From assembly GCA_036489025.1 (NCBI GenBank), contig DASXGN010000040.1:62001-126000 (forward strand): a stretch of 64,000 bases of DNA, written 5' to 3'. Below, in pieces: positions 52,187 through 58,545 of this stretch. The notes beneath the pieces were generated by a model, which was not told the DNA's origin, made no database searches, and worked only from the letters and a program-made list of their open reading frames with translations. The position numbers and the translations under genes were made by a program. The DNA comes from Dryocola sp036489025. GTDB lineage: Bacteria > Pseudomonadota > Gammaproteobacteria > Enterobacterales > Enterobacteriaceae. Within the stretch, counting starts at the first letter, position 1; every line of letters begins with the position of its first letter.

Positions 52187-52978
52187 ATGCCTGAAGGACC
52201 GGAGATAAGACGCGCGGCGGATAAGCTTGAGGCCGCCGTTTTGGGCAAGCCGCTGACCGACGTCTGGTTTGCCTTTCCAGAGTTAAAGGCTTTTGAACAG
52301 CAGCTTATCGGCCAGCGAGTTGAGCGGATCGAAACGCGGGGCAAAGCGCTGTTGACGCACTTCTCTAACGGCAAAACGATGTACAGCCACAACCAGCTTT
52401 ACGGCGTGTGGCGCGTGGTTAACGCCGGGGAAATCTCACAAACTAAGCGTGTTCTGCGCGTAAAACTGCAAACGGCGGATAAAGCCATTTTGCTGTTTAG
52501 CGCATCAGATATTCAAATGCTTGATGAAGGCCAGCTGGCGGAACATCCGTTTTTGAAACGCGTGGGGCCGGACGTGCTGGATATGACGCTCACGGCAGAA
52601 CAGGTGAAAGAACGTTTGCTTTCGCCTCGCTTCCGCCGCAGGCAGTTCAGCGGCCTGTTGCTGGATCAGGCTTTTCTCGCGGGGCTGGGTAACTATCTCA
52701 GAGTGGAAATTCTCTGGGCGGTGAAGCTCACGGGCGGGCATAAAGCGCAGGATTTGGCTCCAGAACAGCTGGATGCGCTGGCCGATGCGCTGCTGGAGAT
52801 CCCGCGTCTGTCCTACAGTACGCGTGGGGAGACGGATGAAAACAAGCATCACGGCGCGATTTTTAGCTTTAAGGTGTTCCATCGGGCCGGGGAGAAATGC
52901 GAGCGCTGCGGCGGGATTATCGCAAGAACGATGCTTTCGTCGCGGCCTTTTTACTGGTGTCCGCACTGCCAGCAGTAG
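52187..52978 (+). CDS. nei: Endonuclease VIII Nei
   Basis: A 263-residue Fpg/Nei DNA glycosylase that removes oxidised pyrimidines. The catalytic N-terminal Pro and Glu are at MPEGPEIRR once Met is removed, and a C-terminal zinc finger (CERCGG ... CPHCQ) is present. I start at the ATG at 52187 because the catalytic Pro must be residue 2; an upstream GTG at 52184 would give an extra Met. It has the same length as E. coli Nei. Confidence 0.97.
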   Translation: MPEGPEIRRAADKLEAAVLGKPLTDVWFAFPELKAFEQQLIGQRVERIETRGKALLTHFSNGKTMYSHNQLYGVWRVVNAGEISQTKRVLRVKLQTADKAILLFSASDIQMLDEGQLAEHPFLKRVGPDVLDMTLTAEQVKERLLSPRFRRRQFSGLLLDQAFLAGLGNYLRVEILWAVKLTGGHKAQDLAPEQLDALADALLEIPRLSYSTRGETDENKHHGAIFSFKVFHRAGEKCERCGGIIARTMLSSRPFYWCPHCQQ

Positions 52979-52982
52979 CGAT

Positions 52983-53008
52983 AAAAAAACGCGCCCCAGG
53001 GCGCGTTT
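52983..53008. terminator. Bidirectional terminator between nei and gltA
   Basis: AAACGCGCC-CCAG-GGCGCGTTT with a seven-T run on the minus strand directly after the gltA stop and a shorter tract on the plus strand. Confidence 0.9.
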
Positions 53009-53027
53009 ATCATTTCTGAAAACAGGC

Positions 53028-54314
53028 TTACTTTTTCAGATCGGATTTGAAATCACGCTGCTCGTAGCCGGTGTACAGCTGGCGAGGACGGGCAATTTTG
53101 ATGCCGTCGTCGTGCATTTCGTTCCAGTGCGCAATCCAGCCCACGGTACGCGCCATCGCGAAGATAACGGTAAACATGGAGGACGGAATGCCCATCGCCT
53201 TCAGGATGATACCGGAATAGAAGTCGACGTTCGGATAGAGTTTCTTCTCGATGAAGTACGGGTCGTTCAGCGCGATATGTTCGAGCTCCATCGCCACTTC
53301 CAGCAGGCTGTTATCTTTCAGATTCAGCTCTTTCAGCACTTCATGGCAGGTTTCACGCATCACGGTGGCACGCGGGTCGTAGTTTTTGTACACGCGGTGG
53401 CCGAAGCCCATCAGACGGAAGGAATCGTTCTTGTCTTTCGCGCGACGAATGAATTCAGGGATGTGTTCAACGCTGCTGATTTCTTCGAGCATTTTCAGCG
53501 CGGCTTCGTTAGCTCCGCCGTGCGCGGGTCCCCACAGGGAAGCGATACCGGCAGCAATACAGGCGAACGGGTTAGCGCCAGAAGAGCCTGCGGTGCGAAC
53601 GGTTGATGTGGAAGCGTTCTGCTCGTGGTCAGCGTGCAGGATCAGGATTCGGTCCATCGCGCGTTCCAGAATTGGGTTCACCACGTACTCTTCACACGGC
53701 GTGGAGAACATCATATTCAGGAAGTTACCGGCGTAGGAGAGGTCGTTACGCGGATAAACGAACGGCTGGCCGATGGAATATTTGTAACACATGGCAGCGA
53801 CGGTCGGCATTTTCGACAGCAGACGGAACGCGGCAATATCACGGTGGCGCGGATTGTTCACATCCAGGGAGTCGTGATAGAAAGCGGCCAGAGCGCCGGT
53901 CACGCCGCACAGAACGGCCATGGGATGGGAATCGCGACGAAAACCGTGGAACAGACGGGTAATCTGCTCGTGAATCATGGTATGGCGCGTAACGGTGGTT
54001 TTAAATTCGTCGAACTCTTCCTGGGTTGGCTTTTCGCCGTACAGCAGGATGTAGCAGACTTCAAGATAGCTGGAATGGGTCGCCAGCTGATCGATAGGGA
54101 AACCACGGTGCAGCAGGATACCTTCGTCACCGTCGATGAAGGTGATTTTTGATTCACATGATGCGGTAGAGGTGAAACCCGGGTCAAAAGTAAACACACC
54201 TTTAGAACCAAGACTACGGATATCAATTACATCCTGACCCAGGGTGCCTTTTAGCACATCAAGGTCGAGAGCATCGTCACCATTGTAGGTGAGAGTTGCT
54301 TTTTTATCAGCCAT
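53028..54314 (-). CDS. gltA: Citrate synthase GltA
   Basis: A 428-residue type II citrate synthase that condenses oxaloacetate and acetyl-CoA. Active-site residues are visible in HADHEQNASTSTVR and MGFGHRVYKNYDPRA, and the C-terminal Asp in the WNEMHDD-type region. Its NADH-binding regulation is typical of the enterobacterial hexamer. E. coli GltA has 427 residues. Its leader contains an ERIC element directly at the predicted transcription start. Confidence 0.98.
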   Translation of the reverse strand: MADKKATLTYNGDDALDLDVLKGTLGQDVIDIRSLGSKGVFTFDPGFTSTASCESKITFIDGDEGILLHRGFPIDQLATHSSYLEVCYILLYGEKPTQEEFDEFKTTVTRHTMIHEQITRLFHGFRRDSHPMAVLCGVTGALAAFYHDSLDVNNPRHRDIAAFRLLSKMPTVAAMCYKYSIGQPFVYPRNDLSYAGNFLNMMFSTPCEEYVVNPILERAMDRILILHADHEQNASTSTVRTAGSSGANPFACIAAGIASLWGPAHGGANEAALKMLEEISSVEHIPEFIRRAKDKNDSFRLMGFGHRVYKNYDPRATVMRETCHEVLKELNLKDNSLLEVAMELEHIALNDPYFIEKKLYPNVDFYSGIILKAMGIPSSMFTVIFAMARTVGWIAHWNEMHDDGIKIARPRQLYTGYEQRDFKSDLKK

Positions 54315-54527
54315 TTACGGTCTCCTTAGCGCCTTATTTCATAAGACTGCCGGGCGCCCGATTTGCATTCAAACCCGTTGTCGTGGTTACCAGTTTGTTA
54401 TTTGGCTCGCTGCTCTGATTCGAATGGAACGGCAGGGTACAGAGCGATGGGCGCTTGCAGGTAACTCAGCCACGCAGGCGAAAAATCAGCAAATCAGGGT
54501 GTTAGCAGTCCATATCATTCAAACCTG

Positions 54528-54654
54528 TTTCCCCGTCATACTTGAAGCTGTATCTGCGTTGACTGCACCCACTCGGATCGGTCACTTACTTGAGTAAGCT
54601 CCCGATCATTCCTGAGCTTGCCGCCTTGATACAACTCCAATTATATAGGGGAAA
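54528..54654. repeat. ERIC (IRU) element of 127 bp in the gltA leader
   Basis: It begins TTTCCCC and ends GGGGAAA, and contains GTCATACTTGAAGCTG, TCACTTACTTGAGTAAGCTC and CTTGCCGCCTTGATACAACT, the conserved blocks of enterobacterial repetitive intergenic consensus elements. Its length is exactly the ERIC consensus of 127 bp. The left boundary of the minus-strand copy is a few bases downstream of the gltA -10. Confidence 0.93.
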
Positions 54655-54660
54655 GTACCA

Positions 54661-54689
54661 CTAATAACTGTCCTGATTACGCGGGTCAA
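54661..54689 (-). promoter_or_regulatory. gltA promoter (P1-like)
   Basis: Minus-strand TTGACC, a 17-base spacer and TATTAG. The stretch GGACAGTTATTAGTGGTA is the same as in E. coli upstream of gltA. The predicted start is near 54654, the first base of the ERIC element. Confidence 0.75.
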
Positions 54690-54837
54690 TACCGTCACAC
54701 TGTTACATAACTTATTCTCAGGTGAAAGGCTGACCCTATAACTTTTGCGAATTATACGGCTTTTCTGGCCTTGTTTGTAACAAGAATGTTTAACTTTTGT
54801 CAAATCAGATGATTAAATTTTAAAATAATGTTGTTAT

Positions 54838-54853
54838 CGTGATCCTGCTCACT
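54838..54853. promoter_or_regulatory. CRP site upstream of sdhC
   Basis: CGTGA-TCCTGC-TCACT matches TGTGA-N6-TCACA at eight of ten key bases. Its position, about 40-55 bases upstream of the sdhC -35, fits E. coli. Confidence 0.65.
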
Positions 54854-54890
54854 GTTCCGAGCAAAACCCTTCAAACTATATGTAGGTTAA

Positions 54891-54919
54891 TTGTAATGAT
54901 TTTGTGAAGAGCCTATACT
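54891..54919 (+). promoter_or_regulatory. sdhC promoter
   Basis: TTGTAA, a 17-base spacer and TATACT, followed by GCCGCCAGGTCTCCGG, as in E. coli. Confidence 0.8.
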
Positions 54920-55096
54920 GCCGCCAGGTCTCCGGAATACCCTGCCACCGGGCGCCACCCAGCGTTGTAGCCAGCTTTTTGGCATCTGGATGTAGCTGTT
55001 TTTGCATGACGCACAGTTATAGAAAGTTCACGCTGTCTGACCCCGCCTGCAGATCCGGAGGAAGGAAACAATAAGAACAGCATGTGGGCGCTATTC

Positions 55097-55486
55097 ATGA
55101 TAAAAAATGCGAAAAAACAACGACCTGTCAATCTGGATCTGACAACGATCCGATTTCCCGTGACTGCAATCGCTTCCATCCTCCATCGTGTATCCGGCGT
55201 GATAACGTTTGTGGCTGTCGGCATTCTGCTTTGGTTGCTTGGTCTGTCACTCTCCTCCCCGGAAGGTTTTCTCACTGCTTCATCGGTGATGAGCAGCTTC
55301 TTCGTTAAATTCATTATGTGGGGCATTCTGACCGCGCTGGCCTATCACGTGGTTGTGGGCATTCGCCACATCCTGATGGACACCGGCGTGCTGGAAGAGA
55401 CCCTGATAGCGGGCAAACGATCCGCAAATATCTCCTTTGTTATTACTGTCGTGCTTTCAATTCTCGCAGGAGTCCTCGTATGGTAA
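55097..55486 (+). CDS. sdhC: Succinate dehydrogenase cytochrome b556 subunit SdhC
   Basis: A 129-residue inner-membrane subunit. Three helices are visible; HRVSGVITFVAVGILLWLLG and WGILTALAYHVVVGIRH carry the heme ligand His and conserved Ser/Arg near the quinone site. I start at the ATG at 55097 (MIKNAKKQRPVNLDL), the E. coli equivalent, rather than an upstream ATG at 55082. The stop overlaps sdhD by 7 bp. Confidence 0.96.
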   Translation: MIKNAKKQRPVNLDLTTIRFPVTAIASILHRVSGVITFVAVGILLWLLGLSLSSPEGFLTASSVMSSFFVKFIMWGILTALAYHVVVGIRHILMDTGVLEETLIAGKRSANISFVITVVLSILAGVLVW

Positions 55487-55827
55487 GCAATGCCTCCGCA
55501 TTAGGTCGCAATGGCGTGCATGACTTTTTGCTGGTTCGTGCCACCGCCATCGTCCTCACCCTGTACATCATCTATATGATCGGGTTCTTCGCCGTCACCG
55601 GCGAGTTAACCTACGCGGTCTGGAGTGGGTTCTTTGCCTCCGCCTTCACCAAAGTGTTCACCCTGCTGGCTTTGTTCTCGATTTTAATCCATGCCTGGAT
55701 TGGCATGTGGCAGGTGTTGACCGACTACGTTAAACCGGTAGCGATTCGTCTTGGGCTGCAGCTGATTATTGTTGTTGCTCTGCTGGTTTACGTCATTTAT
55801 GGATTTGTTGTGGTGTGGGGTGTGTAA
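55480..55827 (+). CDS. sdhD: Succinate dehydrogenase hydrophobic anchor SdhD
   Basis: A 115-residue subunit, the same length as E. coli, with three membrane helices. The heme-ligand His is in ILIHAWIGMWQVLTDY. The ATG lies within the last codons of sdhC (7 bp overlap), and the stop overlaps the sdhA start by one base (TAATG). Confidence 0.96.
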   Translation: MVSNASALGRNGVHDFLLVRATAIVLTLYIIYMIGFFAVTGELTYAVWSGFFASAFTKVFTLLALFSILIHAWIGMWQVLTDYVKPVAIRLGLQLIIVVALLVYVIYGFVVVWGV

Positions 55828-57593
55828 TGAATTTACCAGTCAGAGAATTTGATGCAGTCGTCATCGGTGCCGGTGGCGCAGGTATGCGCGCCGCGCTGCA
55901 AATCTCCCAGTCGGGCCAGACCTGTGCCCTGCTGTCGAAAGTTTTTCCAACCCGTTCCCATACCGTGTCCGCGCAGGGCGGTATTACCGTTGCGCTGGGT
56001 AATACCCATGAAGACAACTGGGAATGGCACATGTATGACACGGTAAAAGGTTCCGACTATATCGGCGACCAGGATGCCATTGAATATATGTGTAAAACCG
56101 GCCCGGAAGCGATTCTGGAACTGGAGCACATGGGCCTGCCGTTCTCCCGTCTTGACGACGGCAAAATTTATCAGCGTCCGTTTGGTGGCCAGTCGAAGAA
56201 CTTCGGCGGCGAGCAGGCGGCACGAACAGCGGCGGCGGCTGACCGTACCGGCCATGCTTTGCTGCACACGCTTTATCAGCAGAACCTGAAAAACAAAACC
56301 ACGATTTTCTCCGAATGGTACGCGCTGGATCTGGTGAAGAACCAGGACGGAGCCGTGGTCGGCTGCACCGCGCTGTGTATTGAAACGGGCGAAGTGGTTT
56401 ACTTCAAGGCGAAAGCTACCGTGCTGGCAACCGGCGGCGCGGGTCGTATTTACCAGTCCACCACTAACGCACATATCAACACCGGCGACGGCGTTGGCAT
56501 GGCTCTGCGCGCTGGCGTGCCGGTGCAGGACATGGAAATGTGGCAGTTCCACCCAACCGGTATCGCCGGGGCAGGGGTTCTGGTCACCGAAGGCTGTCGC
56601 GGTGAGGGCGGCTATCTGCTGAACAAGCACGGCGAGCGTTTCATGGAACGCTACGCGCCGAACGCGAAAGACCTGGCGGGTCGTGACGTGGTGGCTCGTT
56701 CCATCATGATTGAAATCCGCGAAGGACGCGGCTGCGATGGTCCATGGGGCCCTCACGCGAAGCTGAAACTTGATCACCTGGGTAAAGAAGTTCTGGAATC
56801 CCGTCTGCCGGGCATCCTTGAGCTCTCCCGCACCTTTGCCCACGTAGACCCGATTAAAGAACCGATTCCGGTTATCCCAACCTGCCACTACATGATGGGC
56901 GGTATTCCGACCAAAGTGACCGGTCAGGCGTTGACCGTGAACGAGCAGGGTGAAGACGTGGTGATTCCTGGCCTGTTCGCCGTCGGCGAAATTGCCTGTG
57001 TATCGGTACACGGCGCGAATCGCCTTGGCGGCAACTCACTGCTTGACCTGGTGGTGTTTGGCCGCGCGGCTGGCCTGCATCTGCTGGAATCCATCGCCGA
57101 GCAGCGTGAGCTGCGTGACGCCAGTGAAGCAGAGATTGACGCGGCGCTTGAGCGCCTGAACCGCTGGAACGGTAACCGTGACGGCGAAGATCCGGTGTTA
57201 ATCCGCAAAGCCTTGCAGGAATGCATGCAGCACAACTTCTCGGTGTTCCGCGAAGGCGATGCGATGGCTAAAGGGCTTGAGCAGCTCAAACAAATTCGCG
57301 AGCGCCTGAAAAACGCCCGTCTGGACGACACTTCCAGCGAATTCAACACCCAGCGCGTTGAATGCCTGGAGCTGGATAACCTGATGGAAACCGCTTACGC
57401 GACTGCCGTTTCCGCTAACTTCCGCACTGAAAGCCGCGGCGCACACAGCCGCTTCGACTATCCGGAACGTGACGATGCCAACTGGCTGTGCCACAGCCTG
57501 TATTTGCCTGAGTCGGAAAGCATGACCCGCCGCGAGGTGAACATGCAGCCGAAGCTGCGTCCGGCATTCCCGCCGAAAGTGCGTTCTTATTAA
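55827..57593 (+). CDS. sdhA: Succinate dehydrogenase flavoprotein subunit SdhA
   Basis: A 588-residue FAD protein that oxidises succinate to fumarate. The N-terminal dinucleotide fold is DAVVIGAGGAGMRAAL and the covalent FAD His lies in RSHTVSAQGG (about 45). Substrate-binding HPTGIAGAG, and HGANRLGGNSLLDLVVFGRAA are present. Length matches E. coli. I use the ATG in TAATG at 55827; an in-frame ATG 12 bases earlier overlaps sdhD. Confidence 0.98.
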   Translation: MNLPVREFDAVVIGAGGAGMRAALQISQSGQTCALLSKVFPTRSHTVSAQGGITVALGNTHEDNWEWHMYDTVKGSDYIGDQDAIEYMCKTGPEAILELEHMGLPFSRLDDGKIYQRPFGGQSKNFGGEQAARTAAAADRTGHALLHTLYQQNLKNKTTIFSEWYALDLVKNQDGAVVGCTALCIETGEVVYFKAKATVLATGGAGRIYQSTTNAHINTGDGVGMALRAGVPVQDMEMWQFHPTGIAGAGVLVTEGCRGEGGYLLNKHGERFMERYAPNAKDLAGRDVVARSIMIEIREGRGCDGPWGPHAKLKLDHLGKEVLESRLPGILELSRTFAHVDPIKEPIPVIPTCHYMMGGIPTKVTGQALTVNEQGEDVVIPGLFAVGEIACVSVHGANRLGGNSLLDLVVFGRAAGLHLLESIAEQRELRDASEAEIDAALERLNRWNGNRDGEDPVLIRKALQECMQHNFSVFREGDAMAKGLEQLKQIRERLKNARLDDTSSEFNTQRVECLELDNLMETAYATAVSANFRTESRGAHSRFDYPERDDANWLCHSLYLPESESMTRREVNMQPKLRPAFPPKVRSY

Positions 57594-57608
57594 TAGCGGA
57601 GCAAAGTG

Positions 57609-58325
57609 ATGAAACTCGAATTCTCTATTTATCGCTACAACCCGGACGTTGACGATGCTCCGCGGATGCAGGAGTACACCCTGGAAGGGGAAGAAGGGCG
57701 CGACATGATGCTGCTTGACGCGCTGATTCAGCTGAAAGAAAAAGATCCGACGCTGGCGTTTCGCCGCTCGTGCCGTGAAGGGGTCTGCGGCTCCGACGGC
57801 GTGAACATGAACGGCAAAAACGGCCTGGCCTGTATCACTCCCATCTCCGCGCTGGGTAACGGAAAACAGAAGATTGTCATCCGTCCCCTGCCGGGTTTAC
57901 CGGTTGTGCGGGATCTGGTGGTGGACATGGGGCAATTCTATGCCCAATATGAGAAGATTAAGCCTTACCTGTTGAATAATGGGCAAAATCCACCGGCTCG
58001 CGAGCATCTACAAATGCCCGAGCAGCGTGAAAAGCTGGACGGTCTGTACGAGTGCATCCTGTGCGCCTGCTGCTCGACCTCCTGTCCTTCATTCTGGTGG
58101 AACCCGGATAAGTTCATCGGCCCGGCGGGCCTGCTGGCAGCGTATCGCTTCCTGATTGACAGCCGCGACACGGAAACCGCCAGCCGCCTGGACGGCATCA
58201 GCGATGCTTTCAGCGTATTCCGCTGCCATAGCATTATGAACTGCGTCAGTGTATGTCCTAAGGGGCTGAACCCGACGAAGGCTATCGGCCATATCAAGTC
58301 GATGCTGTTGCAAAGAAGCGCTTAA
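57609..58325 (+). CDS. sdhB: Succinate dehydrogenase iron-sulfur subunit SdhB
   Basis: A 238-residue protein with three clusters: [2Fe-2S] in CREGVCGSDGVNMNGKNGLAC, [4Fe-4S] in CILCACCSTSC, and [3Fe-4S] in the same region with CHSIMNCVSVCPKGLNP. It passes electrons from SdhA to ubiquinone. I use the ATG at 57609; the GTG three bases earlier is less likely. A strong hairpin starts four bases after the stop. Confidence 0.97.
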   Translation: MKLEFSIYRYNPDVDDAPRMQEYTLEGEEGRDMMLLDALIQLKEKDPTLAFRRSCREGVCGSDGVNMNGKNGLACITPISALGNGKQKIVIRPLPGLPVVRDLVVDMGQFYAQYEKIKPYLLNNGQNPPAREHLQMPEQREKLDGLYECILCACCSTSCPSFWWNPDKFIGPAGLLAAYRFLIDSRDTETASRLDGISDAFSVFRCHSIMNCVSVCPKGLNPTKAIGHIKSMLLQRSA

Positions 58326-58329
58326 GTCG

Positions 58330-58360
58330 CTTTCCCCCTCTCCACAGGGGAGGGGGAAAG
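58330..58360 (+). other. GC-rich hairpin directly after sdhB
   Basis: CTTTCCCCCTC pairs perfectly with GAGGGGGAAAG across a 9-base loop. No T-run follows, so it is more likely a stabilising or attenuating stem than a terminator. I do not recall it in E. coli at this place. Confidence 0.7.
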
Positions 58361-58370
58361 CAAAATGCAG

Positions 58371-58463
58371 GAAATCTTTAAAAACTGCCCTGTTTATCAA
58401 GCACAGAGACAGTTTTTAAAGGTTCCTTCGCGGGCCGAATCTCCACGGCAACAGGCCCGCTGA
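58371..58463 (+). ncRNA. sdhX: SdhX-like RNA in the sdhB-sucA spacer
   Basis: In E. coli the sdhB 3' UTR gives SdhX (RybD), which targets ackA. Here the block TTTAAAAACTG ... CAGTTTTTAAA makes an 11-bp stem (58377-58420), followed by GGTTCCTTCGCGGGCC, and a 7-bp GCGGGCC/GGCCCGC stem (58430-58460). These match the E. coli spacer closely. Ends are inferred from stems only. Confidence 0.5.
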
Positions 58464-58545
58464 AAGTGAACCCTGGAATGTGTACCACACGTGTACGCTA
58501 TAGTTATCCACGGCGAATAAGCATAAAAATGCTTAAGGGATCACG

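Larger units (their letters stand above)
54315..55096. other. gltA-sdhC divergent region (782 bp)
   Basis: It contains the 340-base gltA leader with an ERIC element, the gltA promoter, the sdhC CRP site and the sdhC promoter. A second TATAAT on the minus strand near 54756-54761 may be an upstream gltA promoter, though its -35 is poor. The segment 54920-55096 is the sdhC leader and includes GGAGGAAGG upstream of the start. Confidence 0.7.

Noticed and set aside
55833..57011. 392-codon minus-strand frame within sdhA
   Set aside because: Shadow of sdhA, which is full length and near identical to E. coli SdhA.
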